Assembly (NCBI GenBank): GCA_944324555.1
Contig: CALUWU010000190.1
Span: forward strand, 1-50,310
Length of the DNA: 50,310 nt
Source: an uncultured Desulfovibrio sp.
Lineage (GTDB): Bacteria; Desulfobacterota; Desulfovibrionia; Desulfovibrionales; Desulfovibrionaceae
Direction: 5' to 3'
The notes beneath the pieces are model-generated. The model did no database searches. It had not been told where the DNA came from and saw only the letters and a program-made list of their open reading frames with translations. A program made the position numbers and the translations under genes. Within the stretch, counting starts at the first letter, position 1; every line of letters begins with the position of its first letter. Shown piece by piece: positions 43,401-50,310 of this stretch.

Positions 43401-46034
43401 ATGCGTTCATTGCTGCCCATCCTGCCCCGTCCGAGCCGTTACGCCGGAATCGAGGACGGCGCCTGCCGTAAAGACCCCGACGCCGTCGCCCTGCGCGTGG
43501 CGCTGGCCTTTCCCGACACCTACGAAGTCGGCATGTCCTATCTGGGGCAAAAGATTCTGTACGGTATCGTGAATGCCGTGCCGCAATGGTGGGCCGAACG
43601 GGTCATGGCCCCGGACGCCGACGCGGGCGAACTGCTCCGCAAGCACGGCGCGCCGCTCTGCACGCTGGAATCGGGCGAGCCCCTGGCGCGGCTCCATGCC
43701 GTGGGTTTTTCCATTACCCATGAACTGTGTTACACAAACGTGCTGTACATGCTCGATCTCGCGGGCATTCCGCTGCGTTCGGCGCAACGTCCCCCAAGCC
43801 TGCGCGACTGCCCGCTGATCATGGCGGGCGGCGGCGCGCTGCTGAGCGCCGAACCGCTGGCGCCCTTCATCGATCTGATGATGCTGGGCGACGGGGAAGA
43901 ACTGCTGCCCGACGTGCTGCGTCTGCTGGAAAAGGCCGTGGCCGAGGACTGGACGCGCCGCGCCTTTCTTGAAGAGGCGCGCCATATTCCGGGCGTGTAT
44001 GTTCCTTCTTTCTTCGAGCCGGACGCCGAAGGCCGTCTTCGGCCTCTTTTCCCGGATCATCAGCCCAAACGGCGCATCGTGGCCGATCTGAACGACGCGG
44101 TCTATCCCACGGAACAGGTTGTTCCCATCGGGGCCGTCCACAACCGCCTGTCGCTGGAAATTGCCCGCGGCTGTACGCGCGGTTGCCGCTTCTGCCACGC
44201 CGGCATGACCTATCGCCCGGTGCGGGAACGCAGCCTGCCCGATATCCGCCGCCTGCTCGACGACTGCCTCCGCCGGACGGGCTTTGACGAAATCTCCTTC
44301 CTTTCGCTCAGCACCGGGGACTTTTCAGCCCTCAAGACCCTGTGCGACGGAACGCTCGATCGCTGCGCGCAGGAGCAGATCAGTCTTTCCCTTCCCTCGC
44401 TGCGCGTGGGTTCCATCGACGACGACATCATGCGCCGCATGGCGGACGTGCGCCGCACGGGCTGCACCCTTGCCCCCGAAGCGGGCAGCCAGCGCCTGCG
44501 CGACGTCATCAACAAGGGCGTCTCCGAAGAGGAATTGATCCTGCACGCCCAGAAACTGCTGGAATACGGCTGGCGGCAGGTCAAGCTCTACTTCATGATC
44601 GGCCTGCCCACGGAAACCGACGACGACCTGCTTGCCATTGCCGATCTCTGCCGCAAGGTGCGCGACGCCGCGGGCAAGGGCAACCCGCGCCTGCAGGTGA
44701 CGGCCTCCCTGTCGCCCTTCGTGCCCAAGCCCTTTACGCCCTTCCAGTGGGAACCGCAGATTTCGCGGGAAGAAATAGACCGCCGCGTGCGCCTGGTGCG
44801 CGATGCCTTCAAGGCCCAGAAATTCCTCAAGCTCCGCTGGCACGAACCCGCCGTCAGCCACCTTGAGGGCATCATGTCCCGCGCGGATCGCTCGCTGGCC
44901 GACGTGGTGGAAAAGGCCTATCGCAAGGGCGCCATCTTCAGCAGCTGGATGGAGCATTTTCGTCTGGAGCCGTGGCTTGAGGCGCTGGAAGAGTACGGCG
45001 TCGACGTCGAGGCCTGCACGCGCGGCCCGGCCCCGGGAGATCCCCTGCCCTGGGGGCACCTTGAAGCGGGCGTCAGCGAGGACTTTCTCCTGCGCGAACG
45101 CGAGCGCGCCCTGGCGGGCAAGATTACCCGCGACTGCCGCTATGGCGCCTGCACCGTCTGCGGCGCCTGCGACACCGCCGCCGGCCCTTCCCGGCTGCCG
45201 CACACGCCCAGCCGCGACGGAGAGGAACCGCGTCATACGCACCGCCTCGTTTTCCCGCAGCGGGATCAGCAGTCGCACCAGCCCCGCCGCGACGCGGACG
45301 GCAAGATCATCTGCGCCGAATACGGAAAGAAACCGCCGCAGCTCGATCCGGCCCTTATCTTCAAGGCCGTGCAGTATCGCGTCTGGCACACCAAGCTCGA
45401 CGGCAGCGCCTATCTGAGCCATCTGGAACTTCAGGCCGTTCTGGAACGCGCCCTGCGGCGCGCCGACGTGCCCATGAGCTTCTCGCGCGGCTTCCATCCC
45501 CTGCCCCTGCTCTCCTTCGGGCGCGCCCTGCCCGTCGGCGTGCAAAGCGAAGCGGAATGGTTCGCCATTACCCTGCGCCGCAGCCTGAGCCCCGAAGCCG
45601 TCGCGGCGCAGCTCGCCCCCATGCTGCCGCAGGGCATCTCCATCCGTTCCATAGAAAGCACGGACAAGGAGCGCCGCACCGAACAGGCCGCGGCCGAAGT
45701 CTTCCGCCTGCGTCTGCACGACGCCGAAGACACGCGGCGCGCCCTCGCCTGTCTGGAAGACTTCATGGCGCGGGACGTCCATACCATACAGCGCGAAAAC
45801 AAGAAGGGAGAAATCCGGGATGTGAATATTCGTCCCCTCTTCCTTTCCTTGCAGCGCGACGCCGACGGGGCCGCGCGCCTGACGCTGGACTGGAGCGAAA
45901 CCTATCTTTCGCCTCTGGCGCTCTGCCTTGCGGTTCTGCGTCCGCTTGATTCCGACGGGGATCTTGCCGCGCGCCTGCGCCTGCGGAAAATTGCCCAGAT
46001 ATTTGAAGACGGCAGCCGCTTCCCGCAGGCCTGA
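43401..46034 (+). CDS. Radical-SAM protein (TIGR03960 type) fused to DUF2344
   Basis: 877 residues. Residues 1 to about 230 resemble the B12-binding-like N-terminus of this group (LAFPDTYEVGMSYLGQKILY, DLMMLGDGEELLPD). The radical-SAM core has C258-TRG-C262-RF-C265. From about 610, a second conserved region begins with YRVWHTKLDGSAYLSHLELQ and MSFSRGFHPLPLLSFGRALP, the DUF2344 (TIGR03936) domain usually found next to or fused to this radical-SAM protein. A cysteine cluster (CRYGACTVCGAC) lies between the two. The reaction is unknown; neighbours in other bacteria include ribonuclease G and ribosomal-protein genes, hinting at RNA or translation. Here it stands alone. Confidence 0.88.
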   Translation: MRSLLPILPRPSRYAGIEDGACRKDPDAVALRVALAFPDTYEVGMSYLGQKILYGIVNAVPQWWAERVMAPDADAGELLRKHGAPLCTLESGEPLARLHAVGFSITHELCYTNVLYMLDLAGIPLRSAQRPPSLRDCPLIMAGGGALLSAEPLAPFIDLMMLGDGEELLPDVLRLLEKAVAEDWTRRAFLEEARHIPGVYVPSFFEPDAEGRLRPLFPDHQPKRRIVADLNDAVYPTEQVVPIGAVHNRLSLEIARGCTRGCRFCHAGMTYRPVRERSLPDIRRLLDDCLRRTGFDEISFLSLSTGDFSALKTLCDGTLDRCAQEQISLSLPSLRVGSIDDDIMRRMADVRRTGCTLAPEAGSQRLRDVINKGVSEEELILHAQKLLEYGWRQVKLYFMIGLPTETDDDLLAIADLCRKVRDAAGKGNPRLQVTASLSPFVPKPFTPFQWEPQISREEIDRRVRLVRDAFKAQKFLKLRWHEPAVSHLEGIMSRADRSLADVVEKAYRKGAIFSSWMEHFRLEPWLEALEEYGVDVEACTRGPAPGDPLPWGHLEAGVSEDFLLRERERALAGKITRDCRYGACTVCGACDTAAGPSRLPHTPSRDGEEPRHTHRLVFPQRDQQSHQPRRDADGKIICAEYGKKPPQLDPALIFKAVQYRVWHTKLDGSAYLSHLELQAVLERALRRADVPMSFSRGFHPLPLLSFGRALPVGVQSEAEWFAITLRRSLSPEAVAAQLAPMLPQGISIRSIESTDKERRTEQAAAEVFRLRLHDAEDTRRALACLEDFMARDVHTIQRENKKGEIRDVNIRPLFLSLQRDADGAARLTLDWSETYLSPLALCLAVLRPLDSDGDLAARLRLRKIAQIFEDGSRFPQA

Positions 46035-46127
46035 GAAACCGCCCGAAGCGGGGCGCGCCCTTCCCGCAGGAAAGGACGCGCCCCGTTCACGGCCTGTCCG
46101 CCAAAAGAAACAGCGCCCGGAAACGAC

Positions 46128-46162
46128 AAGGGCCCGCCAGACGGCGGGCCCTTCTGCGTTTT
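46128..46162 (+). terminator. Intrinsic terminator after the radical-SAM gene
   Basis: AAGGGCCCGCC pairs with GGCGGGCCCTT around AGAC, followed by CTGCGTTTT. It runs directly into repeat R7. Confidence 0.75.
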
Positions 46163-46229
46163 CGGGACAAGGCTGCGAGCGGCGCGCCGCCGCCTCGCGT
46201 TTCACCTTTTTCAAAGGCAAAGCGCTCTA
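46153..46229 (-). repeat. Family 1 structured repeat, copy R7 (right half)
   Basis: Read minus from 46229: TAGAGCGCTTTGCCTTTGAA, then AGGTGAAACGC and a GGCGGCG-rich hairpin. The first three bases are the stop codon of the 79-residue protein gene. The left half with hairpins 1 and 2 is missing. Confidence 0.8.
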
Positions 46230-46466
46230 TATGGAAGCAAGGCCGCTCTTGTGCTCGGCGAGACGACGGCCGGAACGCAGACTGAGCTCAGCCACGATAA
46301 CCTGTTCATATTCCGGCGTCAGCGCAATATCCGTATGCAGCTCTTTGCGAATAAGCCCTTCGATCTGCTGCGTCTCTTCCCAGATTTCCAGCAGTTCTTC
46401 ATCGGCCAGCGTCTTGACCTTGAGCGCGAAGGGTTGATCGTCCGTAAAGGGAAGGTAGGAGCCCAT
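46227..46466 (-). CDS. Small protein of unknown function
   Basis: 79 residues from ATG 46466, with GAGG upstream. It is mainly helical and acidic-amphipathic (VKTLADEELLEIWEETQQIE), then LTPEYEQVIVAELSLRSGRRLAE. I do not recognise a family; it is not DUF465. Coding character is supported by GC3-rich codon use like its neighbours, a plausible ribosome-binding site and its placement between two convergent units. Its stop lies in repeat R7. Confidence 0.65.
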   Translation of the reverse strand: MGSYLPFTDDQPFALKVKTLADEELLEIWEETQQIEGLIRKELHTDIALTPEYEQVIVAELSLRSGRRLAEHKSGLASI

Positions 46467-46613
46467 GCTATCCTCGGGGTTTGCGTCCTGCCGCCGCGTC
46501 GGTGCGGCGACGAAGTGCGGGCAGTATAGGAAAGCGGCGCGCTTTTGCCAAGGCCTTTTTAACGCGAGGCGTACAATCGCGCCGCCCGCCTCTCTCCCCC
46601 CCGGACGCCTTGT

Positions 46614-48512
46614 TCACTTTCCGGCGAAAGCCTGTTCCAGCGCGTGTTCCAGATCGTCGACGCTGTAGACGTCGCGCAGCACGACCGGTTGCCGGGCCAT
46701 GTCGCCGGCGGGGAAAAGCGCGGTGACGGGGATGCTCTTGCTGCCAAGCGCTTCGCACAGCCGGGTGGCAAAGGCATTGGGCGCGGTCAGATCCACCTTG
46801 ATCAGCTCCATGCCATAGCGGGCCTTCCAGCGGCGCAGCCGTTCGTCCGTCAGCACGGTCGCCTCAAGAAACTTGCAGTTCGGGCACCAGTCGGCGGTAA
46901 ATTCCAGCAGCAGGGGCTTTTTGCCCAGCTCCCGCACGAATTCATGGGAAGTGAAGGCGCGCCATTGCGGCATGGGCGGCGCGGGCTGAAGAACCCAGAC
47001 CAGCGACAGCACCAGCAGCGCCAGACCGGCCGCCGCGCCCAGCTTGCGCCGCAGCGGCGGCGCGCTCAGGCCGCAGAAGCGCCCCCAGAGCCATGCGCCG
47101 AAAGACGTCAGCAGCAGCACCATGAGTACCTGAAGATGAAGCTGCATGGGCAGGATGGAAAGCAGATAGAGCGCCGTGCCCAGCAGACAGAAACCCACGA
47201 TGCGTTCAAAGGTTTTCATCCATTCGCCGGGGCGCGGCAGAAGCTGCGCCAGCTGGGGCCAGATGCAGAAGAGAATATAGGGCAGCGCCATGCCCAGCCC
47301 CACGGCCCAGAACACCACCATGATGGAAAAGAGCGGCTGCGTGAAGGCCCAGCCCAGCACCCCGCCCAGCAGAGGCCCGCTGCACGGCGTTGCCAGAAAG
47401 GTGGAAACAAGGCCCGAAAGATAGGCCTGCAACCGATGATTCTTGCAGCGGGAGCCGGCCTTGAGATCGATGATGGGCAGGGTAAAGACGCCCAGCATGG
47501 ACAACCCCATGAGAAAGATCAGCACCAGCAGCACCAGCAGCACGCTCTGCTGCTGATAGAGCTGCCCCCACATGAGATCCGCCCCGCCAAGCACCAGCGC
47601 CAGCACCGTGAAAAGCGTAATGACGCCCAGGGAAAAGAAGATATTGTGTTCGCGGAAGCGCCGCAGCCCGGCCCGGTTGCTCTTGCCGCCAAGCAGGAGC
47701 AGCCCCGTGATCTTCAGCGTGAGCACGGGCAGGACGCAGGGCATGGCGTTGAGCAGCAGACCGGCCGCAAGGCCCAGCAGCAGCGCCGTGCCAAGGTGGG
47801 TTATTTCCAGGGCATCCGCGCTGTAACGGGGTTCAAGCTGAAAATCGAACTCCCCGGGAGGGGGTGGCAGGGGCGCCGCGCCTCCGGGCAGGGCGCCGGC
47901 CAGTTCCGGGGCCACGGTCGTCCAGGCGACGCCCGAATTTTGCGCGTCGCCGCCGCCGGCAAGGGAAAAGCGACGCGCGCTTCCGCTTTCTTCCACAGGC
48001 CGCGTCGCGGACAGCTTCAGCCAGTCCTGGCCCCACGCCTGCCCGCCCGCGTCCGGCAGGGCCGCCGGCACGACGCCCCGCAAGGGAATTTCGACCGGAC
48101 GGCAATTCCTCATGGTGCAGACAAGCAGACTTACCCGCGCCTCGTAGGCCCCGCCGGGGGCGTCCTCCGGCAGGCGCACGAACAGGGCGGTGCCGTCGTC
48201 GTAGGCATAAATGGTCGCGCTCTTGTCGTAATAGTCCCGCTGCATGTCTCCCCTGGGATACCAGACGGGAAGGGGCGCGCCGTCCTTGAGGCGAAACGTC
48301 AGATTCGTGGGACGCCCGGCATCGCCGGGTTCCCGGGCGTAGGCGTGGGCGTCGGCGGGCATGCGGAGAATGACGGCGGCGACAATCCCCTCGTGATCCC
48401 TTGCAAATCGAATATCCGCCCAGACGCTTTCGGCCCGGACAGCGACGGCCGCCAGCAACATGCACGCTATCATCGTAAAGCAGAAGACAAGGCTTCGCCC
48501 TCGATTCATCAT
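46614..48512 (-). CDS. dsbD: DsbD-family thiol:disulfide interchange protein
   Basis: 632 residues from ATG 48512 with AAGGAG upstream; the frame extends further 5' but without a signal peptide. The order is signal peptide (RSLVFCFTMIACMLLAAVAVRA), a periplasmic N-terminal domain (to about 230) with CTMRNC as the likely redox pair, a membrane domain of about eight helices containing NAMPCVLPVL and FLATPCSGPLLGG (the DsbD proline/cysteine motifs), and a C-terminal thioredoxin domain with WCPNC (Cys543/Cys546). DsbD passes electrons from cytoplasmic thioredoxin to periplasmic isomerases and cytochrome c maturation factors, fitting a c-cytochrome-rich lineage. Confidence 0.92.
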   Translation of the reverse strand: MMNRGRSLVFCFTMIACMLLAAVAVRAESVWADIRFARDHEGIVAAVILRMPADAHAYAREPGDAGRPTNLTFRLKDGAPLPVWYPRGDMQRDYYDKSATIYAYDDGTALFVRLPEDAPGGAYEARVSLLVCTMRNCRPVEIPLRGVVPAALPDAGGQAWGQDWLKLSATRPVEESGSARRFSLAGGGDAQNSGVAWTTVAPELAGALPGGAAPLPPPPGEFDFQLEPRYSADALEITHLGTALLLGLAAGLLLNAMPCVLPVLTLKITGLLLLGGKSNRAGLRRFREHNIFFSLGVITLFTVLALVLGGADLMWGQLYQQQSVLLVLLVLIFLMGLSMLGVFTLPIIDLKAGSRCKNHRLQAYLSGLVSTFLATPCSGPLLGGVLGWAFTQPLFSIMVVFWAVGLGMALPYILFCIWPQLAQLLPRPGEWMKTFERIVGFCLLGTALYLLSILPMQLHLQVLMVLLLTSFGAWLWGRFCGLSAPPLRRKLGAAAGLALLVLSLVWVLQPAPPMPQWRAFTSHEFVRELGKKPLLLEFTADWCPNCKFLEATVLTDERLRRWKARYGMELIKVDLTAPNAFATRLCEALGSKSIPVTALFPAGDMARQPVVLRDVYSVDDLEHALEQAFAGK

Positions 48513-48688
48513 GAATGAAAACTCCTTGTGTTGAGAAACGGACAGGGGCGCCCGGCGCGGGCGCTCTCTCCGTCCTGCGCGGCGCGCATGTCGCGCGCCG
48601 AAGGCTCGGAGAAAATATAGCTCCATTTTTCGCGAAAGAGACAAATTTTTTACGGCGTAAAAAAATTTTTCATTTCGCAAACAAACTG

Positions 48689-48717
48689 TTGACAATTTGC
48701 TTCGGCCCGCGTAGGTT
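48689..48717 (+). promoter_or_regulatory. Promoter of tRNA-Lys
   Basis: TTGACA (48689-48694), 17 bases, TAGGTT (48712-48717), start predicted near 48724. An A/T-rich near-palindrome (48643-48668, AAATTTTTTAC ... GTAAAAAAATTT) lies between this promoter and the divergent dsbD start; it may be part of the dsbD promoter region. Confidence 0.7.
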
Positions 48718-48738
48718 CCTCTCTTGCGAGACGCATAC

Positions 48739-48814
<76 letters not shown>

Positions 48815-48826
48815 GACGCAGATAAA

Positions 48827-48856
48827 GCCCTTACGGTAAACCGTAAGGGCTTTTTT
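48827..48856 (+). terminator. Intrinsic terminator of the tRNA gene
   Basis: GCCCTTACGG pairs perfectly with CCGTAAGGGC around TAAA, followed by TTTTTT. Confidence 0.93.
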
Positions 48857-48935
48857 CGTGTCCGCATTTCCCCCTTCCCCCCGCGCTCCCCCGCCGCTTT
48901 CTTCCGCCGACCTTGCCATGTCGCCCCGTTGCCGC

Positions 48936-49081
48936 TTGAGCCTTTCAGCTTGAAAGGCGTTCGTTTCAAACCATGCGGCTTGTCGCTTCGCGGAAAAAGC
49001 GCGGTTTTTCCGCTCGCTCTGGGCCGGGCGGCGCCGCGCCGCCGCCTCGCGATTCACCTTTTTCAAAGGTGAGTCGCTCTT
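48936..49081 (+). repeat. Family 1 structured repeat, copy R8 (full length)
   Basis: TTGAGCCTTTCAG on the left, then CTTGAAAGGC ... CGTTTCAAA (hairpin 1, partly decayed), CTTGTCGCTTCGCGG, GCGGAAAAA-gcgcgg-TTTTTCCGC (hairpin 2), a GGGCGGCG/CGCCGCC hairpin, and a right hairpin GCGATTCACCTTT-ttc-AAAGGTGAGTCGC (49049-49077) that keeps pairing despite changes relative to other copies. It fills the middle of the 494-base gap between tRNA-Lys and the cyclase gene; 49082-49140 shows nothing else. Confidence 0.85.
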
Positions 49082-49140
49082 GCCGTTTCAGACGGCCTCC
49101 CGCCTCCGCGCGGCGCGTCAGTCCCGCTCGGCCGCGCAAT

Positions 49141-49238
49141 AATCTATTTTTTAAATAACTTATCACTTTTTTAAAATTTACCGCCCGGATCTCCTTGTTT
49201 AAATCTATTTTTTAGATTATATTTCTAAAAAATAGATT
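49141..49238 (+). promoter_or_regulatory. Promoter with 15-bp palindromic operator and a distal half-site
   Basis: -35 TTGTTT (49195-49200), 17 bases, -10 TATATT (49218-49223). A perfect inverted repeat AATCTATTTTTTAGA (49202-49216), 7 bases, TCTAAAAAATAGATT (49224-49238) has the -10 inside its centre. A further AATCTATTTTTTA half-site lies at 49141-49153, about 61 bases upstream. The block is very A/T-rich compared with its surroundings. The cyclase gene starts 70 bases downstream. The regulator is not in the window. Confidence 0.7.
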
Positions 49239-49308
49239 AACGCGAAGCGCCGCGACGCCGCAGCCGCGCGACGCCCGCATCCGCTTCGCAAAGCTTCAGG
49301 AGAACAGC

Positions 49309-50016
49309 ATGATAGGCAAGATCATCGACCTCAGTCTGACCATCGATCCCTCGCAGCGCTACATCCAGTTCCCGCGCAAGAAGCTGTGCAACGCCGAAGA
49401 ACCGCTGACCAGCTTCCACGTCTGTTCAACGGTCGCGCAGACCGGCTTTCATGCGACCAATGTCTCCATGACGACGCAGAGCTTTACGCATATCGACGTC
49501 CCGCGTCACTGCTTCGAGGAGGGCTTTGCCAACCATGAGCTTCCCCTGCACATGGTCGTCGGCGAAGGCGTCGTTATCGACATGACGCACAAGAAGCCCG
49601 GCGAAGGGGTTTCCGCCGCCGATCTCGAAGCTTCCGGCGTCGAGGTTCGCAAGGGGGACATCGCCATCATCAGAACGGGATGGACCGAAGACGCGTGGGG
49701 AACCGAACGCTTCTGGAATGAAATGATCTATCTTGAAAACGACGCCTGCGACTGGCTGATCAAAAAAGGCATCAAGGCGCTGGCGCAGGACTTCATGACG
49801 GACGTCAGCCCGATCAAGCAGTCGGGCGGCAAGGAGGGCGCCGGTTACGACGGCTACGCGCATCGTGAATTCCTGAGCCGCGACATCATCCTTATAGAAT
49901 GGTGCACCAATCTGCGCGCCATCAGCAAGGAACGCGTCTTTTTCGTTTGCCTGCCGCTGAAGCTTCTGGGCACGGACGGTTCCGCAGCCCGCGTCATCGC
50001 CATCGAATCGGCATAA
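49309..50016 (+). CDS. Cyclase-family (kynurenine formamidase-like) metal-dependent hydrolase
   Basis: 235 residues from ATG 49309, with CAGGAG upstream. The family motif is seen as FTHIDVPRHCFE (His61, Asp63, His67), which binds the metal in PF04199 proteins such as KynB and isatin hydrolase. DLSLTIDPS at the start and GDIAIIRTGW, AQDFMTDVSPI and HREFLSRDIILIEWCTNL later fit. Most members have G-T-H at the motif start; here it is S-F-T-H. Such enzymes hydrolyse cyclic or linear amides such as N-formylkynurenine. The substrate is unknown. The elaborate promoter suggests tight, inducible control. It is the only gene in its unit within the window. Confidence 0.85.
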   Translation: MIGKIIDLSLTIDPSQRYIQFPRKKLCNAEEPLTSFHVCSTVAQTGFHATNVSMTTQSFTHIDVPRHCFEEGFANHELPLHMVVGEGVVIDMTHKKPGEGVSAADLEASGVEVRKGDIAIIRTGWTEDAWGTERFWNEMIYLENDACDWLIKKGIKALAQDFMTDVSPIKQSGGKEGAGYDGYAHREFLSRDIILIEWCTNLRAISKERVFFVCLPLKLLGTDGSAARVIAIESA

Positions 50017-50183
50017 CGCGGTATCCTGTAAAAATCCCGGCCGGGCAGACGCGAAAAGGAAATCCGCGCCCGGACGCAGGCAGTCCGCGGGCGCGCCCCT
50101 GGAACGGCGCGCTTTCAAAAGGGAGCCGTCCCGGTCAGGCGCCGCCCGGCGACCGCCGCGCGCGACAGTTCCCATCGCCGCAG

Positions 50184-50212
50184 AAAAAGAAACCCACCGG
50201 CAAAGCCGGTGG
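50184..50212 (-). terminator. Intrinsic terminator read from the right
   Basis: On the minus strand CCACCGGC-ttt-GCCGGTGG is followed by GTTTCTTTTT. It lies five bases beyond the stop of the partial frame at the window edge. The 167 bases between the cyclase stop and this terminator (50017-50183) show nothing recognisable. Similar short GC hairpins are also common near ends of IS200/IS605 elements. Confidence 0.65.
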
Positions 50213-50216
50213 TTCT

Positions 50217-50309
50217 TCATATGCGCCTGTAAGGCTCTGTTACCAGCAGCGCCCTAACAGGCGCATCTCGATCTGGCACATGCATTTCTGTTACCGGCGG
50301 CCCGTAAAC
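50217..50309 (-). CDS. Possible C-terminal end of a gene entering from the right (unknown)
   Basis: A minus-strand frame of 30 codons ends at TGA 50219-50217, ending in VTEPYRRI, immediately before an intrinsic terminator. It contains two imperfect copies of a short segment (PVTEMHVP and LVTEPYRR), reflected in a 51-base-spaced direct repeat CTGTTACC at 50237 and 50288 on the plus strand. No family can be named. Support is only the position of the stop ahead of the terminator; a mobile-element end is the main alternative. Confidence 0.3.
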   Translation of the reverse strand, partial: VYGPPVTEMHVPDRDAPVRALLVTEPYRRI

Positions 50310-50310
50310 G

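Noticed and set aside
46227-46466. Assignment of the 79-residue protein to DUF465/YdcH
   Set aside because: Length and helical content fit, but the sequence lacks the DUF465 pattern, so it was left as unknown.

Overview
The window is about 50 kb of GC-rich, densely coded chromosome from what looks like a member of the Desulfovibrionaceae (sulfate- or sulfite-reducing Desulfobacterota). The gene content points there: PerR next to a CX4C rubredoxin-like protein, an [FeFe] hydrogenase with all three maturases (HydG, HydE, HydF), an RluA-CoaE fusion, IspDF, PyrG, RNase P RNA, a Desulfovibrio-like fliK-flgD-flgE block and a large radical-SAM/DUF2344 protein. Placement below family is inference. 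No phage, CRISPR array or complete insertion sequence was seen.

Layout. 1-6510: a fold-back artefact at the left end with the tail of lysA, a MATE exporter, a DUF2156 protein, an NlpC/P60 lipoprotein, RluA-CoaE and YbaK. 6535-7400: rubredoxin-like protein and PerR on the minus strand behind a self-overlapping operator. 7492-13237: hydG, a group B-type [FeFe] hydrogenase, hydE and hydF, with a palindromic promoter/operator in front. 13315-21151: a surface-glycan type locus, in which a five-gene minus-strand operon (GT4, small secreted protein, GT2, FtsX/MacB-type permease, and a MacB/LolD-type ATPase fused to a GT4 glycosyltransferase) diverges from a deacetylase-like and a phosphodiesterase-like gene. 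21163-25960: rnpB, zinc-ribbon protein, Nif3-like protein, PurQ, and divergent PyrG. 26068-28138: a chemotaxis receptor broken by two frameshifts. 28467-36622: EamA transporter, IspDF, acyl-CoA ligase, Dtd, STAS protein, FapA-like protein and a CgeB-like glycosyltransferase. 37074-41669: flagellar hook genes fliK-flgD-flgE behind a sigma-54-like promoter. 41737-50310: RNase III with an altered catalytic motif, a small conserved-looking protein, the radical-SAM/DUF2344 protein, a DsbD-like protein, tRNA-Lys(CTT), a cyclase-family hydrolase under a palindromic operator, and a gene end at the right edge.

The most unusual non-coding feature is a dispersed family of 140-150 bp structured repeats (family 1, eight full or partial copies, both orientations). 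Its stem sequences covary while loops drift, and its TAGAGC termini repeatedly supply the TAG stop codon of the neighbouring gene. A second repeat family (family 2) has two clear copies and one degenerate copy. The most unusual protein is the ABC ATPase-glycosyltransferase fusion, which suggests physical coupling of glycan synthesis to an ABC-driven membrane step. Both ideas are inferences from sequence reading alone.
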